Shown here one piece after another: positions 42,260-51,207 of a stretch of 58,747 bases of DNA (within the stretch, counting starts at the first letter, position 1; every line of letters starts with the position of its first letter). The stretch lies in NCBI GenBank assembly GCA_903842505.1, contig CAIMMI010000234.1, positions 1 to 58,747 on the forward strand, read 5' to 3'. Made by a program: the position numbers and the translations under genes. Source of the DNA: an uncultured Verrucomicrobiota bacterium (GTDB lineage: Bacteria > Verrucomicrobiota > Verrucomicrobiia > Limisphaerales > UBA9464). Under the pieces are notes generated by a model. That model worked only from the letters and a program-made list of their open reading frames with translations. It had not been told where the DNA came from and ran no database searches.

Positions 42260-42480
42260 GAGCTGGAACGACGTCGTAGCAGGCAAGACGAAGTTCCGGG
42301 AATGGGTACAGCATGGATGGCTCTCCTTTGTAGCCAAAACTCCGTTCCGGAGACCTGCCAGTGCGAGTCGGAAGGGCCTTGCCACATCCCGAAGACGCCG
42401 TCGGCTTCCCAGAGGCAGGAGGCGCGGTAAGTGCGCATGTCCTTGAGGTTTTTCCAGGCGGCGGAGGGTTTGCTGCCAGG
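42256..42480 (-). pseudogene. Possible gene remnant upstream of GH32 (aromatic-rich frame)
   Basis: A minus-strand frame overlapping the start of GH32 reads GSKPSAAWKNLKDMRTYRAS then CLWEADGVFGMWQGPSDSHW and QVSGTEFWLQRR before degenerating. The Trp/Tyr-rich, low-Arg/Pro composition is unlike the shadow frames seen elsewhere and suggests former coding. No complete ORF or start can be supported, and I do not recognise the family; it could also be coincidence. Confidence 0.3.
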
Positions 42481-42671
42481 GCCGCAAGCGCGATGCGGTG
42501 GGACGGGGCGGCGATGTCCTCATCGCCTGTGGAAAGGGGCTTGGGAGGGCAACGGGGACGTTGCTCCCCCGTACGGGTCCGGAGGCGGTATCCGGGCCTG
42601 GGAGGCATCGGGAAAACGGGCGCGCTTCTGTCGGAACTCTGCTAGGGTTCTGTCGTACCACCGACGAATCC
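42260..42671. other. 412-bp divergent intergenic region
   Basis: Between GH32 (minus) and the giant CotH protein (plus). Its left half carries the possible gene remnant (42256-42480). The right half has two small hairpins: GGCGATG-TCCT-CATCGCC (about 42510-42528) and the GGGCAACGGGGACGTTGCTC palindrome (42548-42568). No convincing promoter for either gene. Confidence 0.6.
42548..42568. repeat. Small palindrome GGGCAACG-GGGA-CGTTGCTC
   Basis: Second copy of the compact dyad found at 15032-15055; conserved in the arms CAACG/CGTTG, with flanking G and C runs. Confidence 0.55.
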
Positions 42672-45600
42672 ATGAAGCTGTTCCGTCTTCTTTCCGGATG
42701 CCTGCTGGCCTTGGTCAGCGGGTGGTTCCTGCCTGTTTCCGCGCAGGTGACGATTACCGAGTTCCTCGCCAGCAACAGCCGCGGGTTGATGGATTCGGAT
42801 GGGGATCGGCCGGACTGGATCGAGCTTTTCAACACCAGCGGAACGGCGGTGGACCTGTTGGGATGGTCGCTGACCGATGATGCCGCGCTGCCGCGGAAGT
42901 GGGTGTTTCCGTCGGTGCAGATTCCGGCGAACGGGTATCTGGTGGTATTTGCGTCGGGCAAGAACCGGACCAACGGGGTGGCGTTGCATACGAGTTTCAG
43001 CCTGTCGGTGGACGGAGAGTATCTGGGTTTGTTCCGGCCGGAAGGCGGGGCGCCGGTGACGGAATTTGCGCCGGCTTATCCTGGGCAGCGGGCAGACGTC
43101 TCGTACGGCGTTCGTGAGGGGCAGCGCTACTTTTTTACAACGCCTTCGCCCGGCGTGGGGAACACGGGTGGCGTTGGGGACTTTGTTGCGGACACCAAGT
43201 TCAGTCGCGACCGCGGCGTGTACGACGCGCCATTCGACCTGGAGATCACCTGCGCGACGGCCGGAGCCGCAATCCGCTACACCACAAACGGAGCTCCGCC
43301 GACGGCGACCACGGGCATTGCATACGGTGGCCCGGTTCGGATCAGTCGATCGACGGTGATCCGGGCGGCCGCGTTCCGGACGGGGTTGCAACCGTCGAAT
43401 GTCGACACCCACACCTATCTGTTCCCCTCGGATGTCGTGCGTCAGCAACCGGCGGGGCAGGTGCCTTGGAGCGAGTGGCCGACACCGGGGACGCAGGCGC
43501 AGGACTACGACTATGGCATGGATGCTCGGATCGTGGATTCGCCGGCCTACGCGAGCCAGGTGGTGCCCGCGTTGAAGGCGTTGCCGACGCTGTCGATGGT
43601 CACGACGCTTTCGAACCTGTTCAACGGTGCGAACGGCATCTACGCGAACCCGGGGCAGGATGGCCGGCCGTGGGAACGTCCGGCGTCGCTGGAGTTGATC
43701 CATCCGGACGGGACGCCGGGGTTCCAGATTGATTGCGGGATCCGGATCCGGGGTGGGTTCAGCCGAAGCACGGACAATCCGAAGCACGCGTTCCGGTTCT
43801 TCTTCCGGGAGGAATATGGCGAAGGGAAGTTGCGGTATCCGCTGCATGCCGGCGGCGTGGAGGAGTTCGACGCGCTCGATCTGCGGACGCTCCAGAACTA
43901 CTCGTGGAGCTTTGATCCGGGCGGTGGGGCAAACGGCGTGTTCATCCGGGACGTCTTTTCGCGGGACACGCAGTTGGCGATGGGGCAGCAGGGCGAGCGC
44001 GGCAACTACTACCATCTCTACATCAACGGCGTTTACTGGGGGATCTACAATTCCTGCGAACGGCCGGAGGCGAACTACGGCGAGGCTTATTTCGGCGGGA
44101 ACGCAGCGAACTACGACGTCGTGAAGGTTGAGGCGGGGCCCTACGCCCTGAACGCCACGGATGGTACGATGGTGGCGTGGACCCGGCTCTATAATCTGTG
44201 CCGAGCCATGACGGCGGCCAATGCGAACGACACGTTCTGGCGGGTGCAGGGGTTGAACCCGGATGGGACGGTCAACCCGGCGTACGAGGACCTGCTCGAG
44301 ATCGACAACCTCATCGATTACATGCTGGTGATCGTCTACGGCGGCAACCTCGATGCGCCGATCTCGAACTTCCTGGGCAACACACGGCCGAACAATTGGT
44401 ACGGCCTCCGCGATCGGACGGGGACGAACGGAGGGTTCCGTTTCATCTCACATGACGCGGAACACACCCTCCTCGACGTGAACCAGAATCGGGTCGGGCC
44501 CTTCAGTGCGGGCAGCGACTCGGTGAGCTACTCGAGTCCGCAGTATCTCTGGCAACGATTGTGGCAGAGCACGGAGTTCCGGGTGCGCGTCGCGGACCGG
44601 ATCCAGCGGCACTTCTTCAACGGTGGGGCATTGACGGTGGCGGCGGCGCAGGCGCGTTTCGCGGCCCGTACGAACCAACTCTATCTGCCAGTGGTCGCGG
44701 AGTCGGCGCGCTGGGGGGATTCGAAGCAGGGGACTCCGCTGACCCGGAATGACCATTGGCTCGCGGTGGCGAACCGCATCCTGAACAGTTACCTGCCGGC
44801 GCGCGGAAACATCGTCCTCAACCAACTCCGGGCGGCGGGCCTCGTGCCCAATGTCTCGGCCCCGACCTTCAGCCGCTTTGGCGGTGTGGTGACGGATGGA
44901 TTCAACCTGACGATGACCGCGCCTTCGGGCGGGACGATCCTGTACACGCTGAACGGATCGGACCCGCGGGCGATTGGTGGCGGGGAGGCCGCCGGGGCGC
45001 GGCGCTACACGGGGCCCGTCGTCCTGACGGACGGCGTGCTGGTCCGCGCACGGGTGTATCGGTCGGACGCGACCACCAACGAATGGAGCGGCGTAACGGA
45101 GGCTGTCTTCCATATCGACCAGGACTTCGGCGGACTGCAGTTGAGCGAGATCCACTACAATCCCGCGGCGGACGTGGCGCCGGGGCAATTCTCGGCGCAG
45201 GACTTTGAGTTTGTGGAGTTGAAGAACGCGGGTGCCGTTGAACTCGACCTGTCCGGGGTCCGGTTCGCGGGTGGCATCGGGTATGAGTTTCCCTTGGGAA
45301 CACGGCTGGCGCCGGGACGATTCCTGGTGCTGGCGGAGAATGCGGGGGCGTTCACGAACCGGTATCCGGCCCGTCGTCCGGATGGGGTCTATTCAGGGCA
45401 GCTGTCCAACGGAGGTGAGCGCGTTTCGGTGGTGGGACCGGATGGACGGGTTCTCGTGTCGGTCGACTACGGAACGGCGGCTCCGTGGCCGGCGACCCCG
45501 GATGGATTGGGATTCTCCCTGGTGCCGAGGGATCCATTCCGGAATCCGGCGCCGGGCGAGGCGTCCTCGTGGAGGGCCAGTTCCAGGGCGGGAGGATCGC

Positions 45601-47915
45601 CGGGCGCGGATGACGCGCCGAGCAACCTCGTGCCCGTGGTGGTGAACGAGGTGCTGGCGCATACCGACCCGCCGGCTCTGGACGCGGTCGAGTTGCACAA
45701 TCCCGCGGCGGTGGACGCACCGGTGGGAGGTTGGTACCTCACGGATGACGCGGGGCAACCGATGAAGTACCGCATTCCGGCGGGGACGGTGGTTCCGGCC
45801 GGTGGATATCTGGTGATCTCCGAGGCGGCGTTCCATGCAGCAGGGCAGGGGACGAACGCGTTCCGCCTCTCGTCCACGGGCGATCAGGTCTACCTGTTCA
45901 GTGCGGGGAGCGACGGCTTGCTGAGTGGCTTCAGCGATGGAGGATCTTTCGGTGCGTCCTTCAACGGCACGACCTTCATCCGGCATACGAACTCGGTGGG
46001 TGAGATTGATCTGGTGGCGTCCGCAGCGCCGACCCTCGGGGTGGCGAACTCGGGTGTGCGAATCGGGTCGGTGATCGTGAGCGAGGTGCACTATGCGCCG
46101 GCGATCGGTGAGGCGGCGTTCGTCGAGATCTGGAACCGGTCCGGCGAGGCGCAGGCCTTGCATGATCCGCTGACCCCGACCCACACGTGGCGGTTGGCTG
46201 GGATGGATTTTTCCTTCCCGACCGGGTTCACGCTGCCGGCGAATGGCTATGCGGTGGTGACCGAGATCAACGCCGAAGTCTTCCGGCAGGCGACCGGGAT
46301 TCCAGCGTCGGTACCGATCTTCGGGCCGGCCTCGGGCCAATTGCAGCGGAACGGTGAGAGGTTGGAATTGCTGGCTCCGGACCGGCCGAATCCGGTGACG
46401 AACAGCGGGGTTGTCAGTTCGGTCATTCCCTGGGTGGTGATGGACTCGGTCCGGTACAACGACCGGGAGCCTTGGCCGGTGGCGGCTTCGAGAGGGGGCG
46501 TCTCGCTCGAACGGGTGATCCCGGTAGCGTATGCGGATGATCCTGCCGCCTGGCGGGCAGCGGCTTTCGGTCCCTCGGCCGGTGGCGCGTCCGCAGGCAA
46601 TCGAGCGCCACGGGTCGATGCCGGTCCAGACCGGGACCTTTCGTCCGGGGCGTTCCCGCTGGTGCTGACGTTGGCCGGGTCGGCGGTGGATGACGGCTTG
46701 CCGGTTCCATCCCGGCTCCAGTTGCGTTGGACGCAAGTGGACGGTCCGAGGGGAGTGGTCTTCCGGGATGGCACGGTGAGCAATGCCGTCGTGGAATTCC
46801 CCGGCTCGGGGACGTACACGCTCCGGTTGCTGGCCAACGATGGCGAGCGGGAGGTGTTCGATGATGTGAAGGTGGCCGTGCAGCGATCGGGCAGTTCCGG
46901 GACGCTGGTGCCGTTCGGCTCGACCTGGCGTTATTTCGACCAGCGGCAGGACCTCGGGGTGGGCTGGCGGGCAAGGACGTTCGCGGATGGAACGTGGGCC
47001 ATGGGGCGTGCGCGACTGGGCTACGGCGGGGATGGCGAGGCGACAAGCATCAACTCCGGTCCATCCAATGACCGGATCCGGACGGCTTACTTCCGTCACC
47101 GTTTCACCGTTCCGTCTGCGGCGGCGGTGACGGAGTTGGTTGCCCGGATCGTGCGGGACGACGGCGCTGTGGTGTACCTGAACGGGCAGGAGGTGTTCCG
47201 CATCTCGATGCCGGAGGGCACGATCCTGTTCGACACGTTCGCGAGCGAGACGATCGGGGGGGCGGATGAGACGACGCCCTTCGCGAGGACGATTCCTGCC
47301 TCGCTGCTGGTCGACGGGGACAACGTGCTGGCGATCGAGGTTCACCAGGTCAACTCGACGAGTTCGGACCTGGGCATGGACTTCTCGCTGGAGGGCGTGA
47401 TCCAGCCAACGAACCAAGGACCCACGGCGAACGCCGGGGCGGATGCCGAGGTGACGCTGCCGGCGCGGTTGCGCTTGCGAGGCGTGTTTGCGGACGACGG
47501 GCTGCCGGTGAGCCCGGGCGTGCCGGTCTTCGCGTGGAACCGGGTCAGCGGGCCGGGGGAGGTGACGTTTGTCGATGGGGACACCCCGACCCCGGAGGCG
47601 GCCTTCACCGTATCTGGAACCTACGTGCTCCGGTTCCGCGTCCAGGACGGAAGCCTCGCTGCGGAAGATGCCGTTACCGTTTTGGTGAAGCCGGGGATCG
47701 TGGAGTCGCCGGGACTTTCTGCGATTCCGGGCGATCCATTGCTGCTGCGGTTCGGTGCCTTGGCCGGGATCGCGTACGAAATCCGGTACCGGTCTGACCT
47801 GACGGAGGGGACGTGGCAGGTGCTGCAGTCGGTGCCGGCCGGGCCAGCCCGCGCGGTGGAAGTGGCGGAGCCGGTCTCGGAACTCCGCCGCTTCTACCAG
47901 GTGATCGTGCGCTGA
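42672..47915 (+). CDS. Giant secreted protein: lamin-tail, CotH, chitobiase-like and PKD domains
   Basis: A 1747-residue exported protein with a signal peptide (MKLFRLLSGCLLALVSGWFLPVSA). Domain order by pattern: a lamin-tail domain (~25-165, TEFLASNSRGLMDSDGDRPDWIELFN); a chitobiase-C-like unit (~190-250, IRYTTNGAPPTA); a CotH-type region (~310-640, GIRIRGGFSRSTDNPKHAFRF, YYHLYINGVYWGIYNSCERPEA, RFISHDAEHTLL); a second chitobiase-like unit (~755-810); three further lamin-tail domains (~820-1230); a PKD-type domain (~1245-1330); a beta-sandwich (~1345-1485, DDGAVVYLNGQEVF); a second PKD; and the C-terminal module ending FYQVIVR. CotH members are kinase-like; catalysis here is not proven. It may be a cell-surface or polysaccharide-attached protein. 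ATG at 42672 is preferred over the long upstream frame. Confidence 0.88.
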   Translation: MKLFRLLSGCLLALVSGWFLPVSAQVTITEFLASNSRGLMDSDGDRPDWIELFNTSGTAVDLLGWSLTDDAALPRKWVFPSVQIPANGYLVVFASGKNRTNGVALHTSFSLSVDGEYLGLFRPEGGAPVTEFAPAYPGQRADVSYGVREGQRYFFTTPSPGVGNTGGVGDFVADTKFSRDRGVYDAPFDLEITCATAGAAIRYTTNGAPPTATTGIAYGGPVRISRSTVIRAAAFRTGLQPSNVDTHTYLFPSDVVRQQPAGQVPWSEWPTPGTQAQDYDYGMDARIVDSPAYASQVVPALKALPTLSMVTTLSNLFNGANGIYANPGQDGRPWERPASLELIHPDGTPGFQIDCGIRIRGGFSRSTDNPKHAFRFFFREEYGEGKLRYPLHAGGVEEFDALDLRTLQNYSWSFDPGGGANGVFIRDVFSRDTQLAMGQQGERGNYYHLYINGVYWGIYNSCERPEANYGEAYFGGNAANYDVVKVEAGPYALNATDGTMVAWTRLYNLCRAMTAANANDTFWRVQGLNPDGTVNPAYEDLLEIDNLIDYMLVIVYGGNLDAPISNFLGNTRPNNWYGLRDRTGTNGGFRFISHDAEHTLLDVNQNRVGPFSAGSDSVSYSSPQYLWQRLWQSTEFRVRVADRIQRHFFNGGALTVAAAQARFAARTNQLYLPVVAESARWGDSKQGTPLTRNDHWLAVANRILNSYLPARGNIVLNQLRAAGLVPNVSAPTFSRFGGVVTDGFNLTMTAPSGGTILYTLNGSDPRAIGGGEAAGARRYTGPVVLTDGVLVRARVYRSDATTNEWSGVTEAVFHIDQDFGGLQLSEIHYNPAADVAPGQFSAQDFEFVELKNAGAVELDLSGVRFAGGIGYEFPLGTRLAPGRFLVLAENAGAFTNRYPARRPDGVYSGQLSNGGERVSVVGPDGRVLVSVDYGTAAPWPATPDGLGFSLVPRDPFRNPAPGEASSWRASSRAGGSPGADDAPSNLVPVVVNEVLAHTDPPALDAVELHNPAAVDAPVGGWYLTDDAGQPMKYRIPAGTVVPAGGYLVISEAAFHAAGQGTNAFRLSSTGDQVYLFSAGSDGLLSGFSDGGSFGASFNGTTFIRHTNSVGEIDLVASAAPTLGVANSGVRIGSVIVSEVHYAPAIGEAAFVEIWNRSGEAQALHDPLTPTHTWRLAGMDFSFPTGFTLPANGYAVVTEINAEVFRQATGIPASVPIFGPASGQLQRNGERLELLAPDRPNPVTNSGVVSSVIPWVVMDSVRYNDREPWPVAASRGGVSLERVIPVAYADDPAAWRAAAFGPSAGGASAGNRAPRVDAGPDRDLSSGAFPLVLTLAGSAVDDGLPVPSRLQLRWTQVDGPRGVVFRDGTVSNAVVEFPGSGTYTLRLLANDGEREVFDDVKVAVQRSGSSGTLVPFGSTWRYFDQRQDLGVGWRARTFADGTWAMGRARLGYGGDGEATSINSGPSNDRIRTAYFRHRFTVPSAAAVTELVARIVRDDGAVVYLNGQEVFRISMPEGTILFDTFASETIGGADETTPFARTIPASLLVDGDNVLAIEVHQVNSTSSDLGMDFSLEGVIQPTNQGPTANAGADAEVTLPARLRLRGVFADDGLPVSPGVPVFAWNRVSGPGEVTFVDGDTPTPEAAFTVSGTYVLRFRVQDGSLAAEDAVTVLVKPGIVESPGLSAIPGDPLLLRFGALAGIAYEIRYRSDLTEGTWQVLQSVPAGPARAVEVAEPVSELRRFYQVIVR

Positions 47916-47933
47916 CGGGCCGAGCGGGAACGG

Positions 47934-47957
47934 GCCGGAGCCGTCTACGGCTCCGGC
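47934..47957. terminator. Hairpin between convergent genes
   Basis: GCCGGAGCCG (47934-47943) pairs with CGGCTCCGGC (47948-47957) across 4 nt. It lies between the CotH protein and the HEAT-cytochrome gene, which converge. No U-run follows on either strand, so it is a weak intrinsic terminator at best. Confidence 0.5.
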
Positions 47958-47963
47958 AGACGC

Positions 47964-49994
47964 TCAGTCGAGGATGAAGGTCGCGTCGGTGGACTCGAGG
48001 CGGAGGGCATCGGGCACCTGCTTGGGGTCGAGTTTGACGAGCACCCGGTGCCGGCCTGGGGTGAGGTTGATGGTGGAGGCGCCTGTGCCGCCGGCCTTGC
48101 GGTCGCCAACCCAGAGTTCAGCGCCGGGGCCGGCGGCGAGTTGGAAACGGACCGGGCCCGCGACGGCGACCTGGACTTCCGTGACGGCGTAGACGGCGAG
48201 ACGGCCGGTCCAGGGATTGCCCTTGGAGACCTCTTCGATCGAGGCCTTGGTCAGGGAACCGCGAACGAGGGCGTAGGTCGCCAGCCAGCGCCGATCCGTG
48301 AAGGGCTTGGTGAACGGCCAGCCCTCCTGGCCGGACTGGGCATCGGTGTGGACGAGTTGTGCGAGGCGCCAGCGGCGGGCGACGCCGCCCTTGCTGGCGT
48401 CGTAGTCGCCTTGTTTGCCGAGGCGGGAAAGGAAGGCGAAGAGATCGAGTTGCTCCTGTTCGGGCAGCGCGTCGATGAGGCCGGCCGGCATGAGGGAGGA
48501 AGTGCCCTGTTCGCGCTTGGCGACATCCGTCTTGGGCACGGTCTGTTCGGCACCGGCGGCGTTGCGGAGGATGATCTCCTGAGGGGTCTCGCGGGCGAGC
48601 GTTCCAACGTATTCGGTGCCGTCCTTCAGGGTGAGGACGAGGGAGTGGTAGCCTTCCTTGATCTTCGAGTTCGGCAGCAGCACCGACTCGACCAGGTAGT
48701 CAGCGGGAGCGCTGGCTCCGATGGAGGTCATGTCGGGTCCGACCTTGCCGCCGGCGCCGCCGATGGCGTGACAAGCGGTGCAGGCGAGGCTGTCGCGGCG
48801 GTAGATCATTTCGCCGCGGGCAGGGTCACCGGACTGGACGGCCTTGGCGGCGAGATCCTTGATGAGGCCGGCGGTGAAGGACTGGGCGTCCGGGGCGAGG
48901 CCGGCGGCCTTTGCCAGGGCGACGACGAGTTCCATTTCGTTGCGGCCCCCTTCGCGGGCGACGCGCATGCCGGCGCGGGCGACATTCTCGGGGAGGAATC
49001 GGGCACCGGCGGTCTGTGGGCGGGCGTCGAGGGCGCCGGCGAGGGACTTGGCAAAACCCTTCTGGGATAACAGGCCACGGAAAAGGGCGAGGGCAGCGTT
49101 CTCGTCCTGGATGCCCGGGAGCAGGGCAAGGGTGGGTTCGAGCGCCGCTGACGGATCGAGTGCAGCGAGGGCGGCGACGGCTTCACCGCGGTTCTCGGCT
49201 GGGCCCTGGGTTGCCTGGGTCCGGAGCAGGGTGATGACCGGGGCACCGCCGATCTGACGGAGGGCCTGGAAGCAGGCCTGACGGACGGGCGCGCTGGGAT
49301 CGCCCCCGGCGAGTTGGCCGAGTTGGGCCACCCGACCGGCATCCTTGAGCAGCCCAGCCCAGGTGGCGGACGCCTCACGGATTCCGGCTTCTGGATTTTG
49401 GAGGAGCGCCGGGATGGCGGCCGCGTCGCCTTCGGTCCGGATCTTCCGGAGCCGTTGGGCATCCATGAGCGAGCGGATCGCCCGTTGAGCCGCGGCGGGT
49501 TGGAAGGTGCCTGCCGTGACGGTGTTGAGAAGCTTGCGGAGTTCCGCAGGGCCGCCGGCCTGGCCGATGATCTCGATCCACGGGCCGCTTCCGGCAGGGT
49601 CAAGCGGGCGTGATTCGAGCAGGCGGGAGAGGACGCGACTGGCCTGGGAGGGGGGGATGGCCTTGAGGGCGAACTCCAGTTGGCGCTCGCGGCCTTCGGT
49701 CTTCCATGCACCCGATTCGAGCGCCTCGATCCACGGCGTCGAGACCTCGTTGATGGTGAGCCAAAGGGCGTAGTCGAGCGTCGGGTCCATCGGTTGGTCG
49801 AGGACGCCCAGAGCGATCTCGGCGGACCGGGCCTCGGGAATCCTGGCGAGTGCGCGGATGGCCTCGAGCCGCACGGCAGGCGAGGGGTCGCGGGCGAGCC
49901 GTTCCAACGCGGGGAGGCGCGGGTGCTCGGCGAGCAGGGAACCGACGGCGAAGAGGGTTATCGCGAGGGAAGCTTGCGGAGCGCGATGTGGCAT
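47964..49994 (-). CDS. HEAT-repeat protein with PVC-type heme-binding (CxxCH) domain
   Basis: A 676-residue exported protein. A hydrophobic N-terminus (ASLAITLFAVGSLLA) is followed by HEAT-type helical repeats (~30-390, beginning RLEAIRALARIPEARSAEIAL and DQPMDPTLDYALWLTINEV). The heme-binding domain follows, with CTACH at residues 405-409 and GPDMTSIGASAPADYLVESVLLPNS, which is the planctomycete/verrucomicrobial signature. The last ~110 residues form a small beta-rich domain. Proteins of this family usually carry a large beta-propeller ahead of the HEAT part (over 1000 residues); here that part is missing and replaced by a short signal peptide. The function is assumed to be electron transfer or dehydrogenase-like. 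Confidence 0.9.
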   Translation of the reverse strand: MPHRAPQASLAITLFAVGSLLAEHPRLPALERLARDPSPAVRLEAIRALARIPEARSAEIALGVLDQPMDPTLDYALWLTINEVSTPWIEALESGAWKTEGRERQLEFALKAIPPSQASRVLSRLLESRPLDPAGSGPWIEIIGQAGGPAELRKLLNTVTAGTFQPAAAQRAIRSLMDAQRLRKIRTEGDAAAIPALLQNPEAGIREASATWAGLLKDAGRVAQLGQLAGGDPSAPVRQACFQALRQIGGAPVITLLRTQATQGPAENRGEAVAALAALDPSAALEPTLALLPGIQDENAALALFRGLLSQKGFAKSLAGALDARPQTAGARFLPENVARAGMRVAREGGRNEMELVVALAKAAGLAPDAQSFTAGLIKDLAAKAVQSGDPARGEMIYRRDSLACTACHAIGGAGGKVGPDMTSIGASAPADYLVESVLLPNSKIKEGYHSLVLTLKDGTEYVGTLARETPQEIILRNAAGAEQTVPKTDVAKREQGTSSLMPAGLIDALPEQEQLDLFAFLSRLGKQGDYDASKGGVARRWRLAQLVHTDAQSGQEGWPFTKPFTDRRWLATYALVRGSLTKASIEEVSKGNPWTGRLAVYAVTEVQVAVAGPVRFQLAAGPGAELWVGDRKAGGTGASTINLTPGRHRVLVKLDPKQVPDALRLESTDATFILD

Positions 49995-50099
49995 GGGCGG
50001 AGCTTATCGGAGTCCGGTGAACGGGAACAAGGCCGGCGGCGGGCGATTGGGGGAAAGGCGTGGCTCTGTGGAAAGGTGAGAATCTTTTGAACCGGGTTG

Positions 50100-50127
50100 T
50101 TGACTTCTTCTGCTCGATCCGCATTCT
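50100..50127 (+). promoter_or_regulatory. Candidate promoter for tRNA-Lys
   Basis: TTGACT (50100-50105) and CATTCT (50122-50127), 16 bp apart, lie 15 bp upstream of the tRNA start. The -35 match is good and the -10 is weak; no other candidate is closer. Confidence 0.35.
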
Positions 50128-50142
50128 TTCGCCCCGTTCGGA

Positions 50143-50217
<75 letters not shown>

Positions 50218-50473
50218 ACCTCCTGTTGGTTCCTTCCTCCTCCCGAACTGGTTCTCCCCCGTCCTCGCCGTTCTCGACGTCGTCCGGTTTTGCTGTTCCC
50301 GCTTTCGATCCCGGATTTGTTGGTTCTTTTGGTTGGCTAGGTGAGGACTCTCGGCATACCGCCGGAGCGCCGACTGGAGACGGGAATTTTTCATTGGCCG
50401 CTTTGAGGGTGGCCCGGTCCCGATTTTCCCCTACCCAATTGGCGGAATCCCTGCTGGGGTAATCCAATCGCAC

Positions 50474-51184
50474 ATGAATCCTGCTCAAAAAGTTGCCGCG
50501 GCCTTGCTTTTCGGGTCGATCCTTCAGGGTGCGGCGCTGGGCCAGAGCCTGGTTTACGACAACACGGCCAATCTGCGGACCAACGTCGTTTACCGGTTCT
50601 CGAAGGAGTATGGCGATGAAGTGGCTCTGGCTCCCGGTTATCGGACCATCAGCCAGTTCGCTTTCCAGTATTTTGGTGATTTCAATCCAACCAACCGCCT
50701 CGATGCGACGGCCAAGGTCCGGTTCTACGCAAACAACGGCCCCGATGCAGATCCCGGGCCGAAGGTGATCGCCATGCCGGGCGCAAGTCCGCTGTGGGAG
50801 AGCGACAGCTTTCCGCTATTGACCGGATACAACATCGTTTCGCTGGACGTGCCCTGGGTGGAGGTTCCGAACGTGTTGATCTGGACGGTTCAGTTCTCGG
50901 GAGTGACAGGGGCGAACAAGGACGCCGCCGGTCTGGCCTTGGCGGATCCGCCGACGGTGGGCGGCGTTCTGGCGGACGGAAAGGTCGGGAGCTTCTGGGA
51001 TGCCTGGATCCGGAATGATCCGAACCGGGCGGACTCCTGGTCGCTGATCAACTTCGGCTTCCGGGAAAACGATCCGAAGGCAAATTTTTACGCCCGGATC
51101 CATGCGGTGCCTGAACCGTCGACGTGGGCGTTGATGGTGAGTGGTGGAGTCCTTCTCGCCCTGGCTGTGCGTCGTCGGTCCTGA
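50474..51184 (+). CDS. PEP-CTERM sorting-signal protein
   Basis: A 236-residue exported protein. N-terminal signal MNPAQKVAAALLFGSILQGAALG is cleaved before QSLVYDN. The C-terminus carries the exosortase recognition tripartite motif: VPEPSTWAL, a hydrophobic helix (MVSGGVLLALAV) and a basic end RRRS. The middle is a beta-rich, choice-of-anchor-like domain with FQYFGDFNPTNRLDATAKVRFY. Exosortase-dependent anchoring to the cell surface or extracellular polysaccharide is inferred; no exosortase is in the window. It precedes the RsbU-like regulator gene by 23 bp. Confidence 0.9.
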   Translation: MNPAQKVAAALLFGSILQGAALGQSLVYDNTANLRTNVVYRFSKEYGDEVALAPGYRTISQFAFQYFGDFNPTNRLDATAKVRFYANNGPDADPGPKVIAMPGASPLWESDSFPLLTGYNIVSLDVPWVEVPNVLIWTVQFSGVTGANKDAAGLALADPPTVGGVLADGKVGSFWDAWIRNDPNRADSWSLINFGFRENDPKANFYARIHAVPEPSTWALMVSGGVLLALAVRRRS

Positions 51185-51207
51185 CCCCGGGTTGCGAACC
51201 CGGTTGC

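Noticed and set aside
50218-50473. Possible riboswitch upstream of the PEP-CTERM gene (small GC-rich dyad around 50353-50375)
   Set aside because: No match to c-di-GMP, cobalamin or other known aptamer cores could be made; the dyad is too small to support a call.
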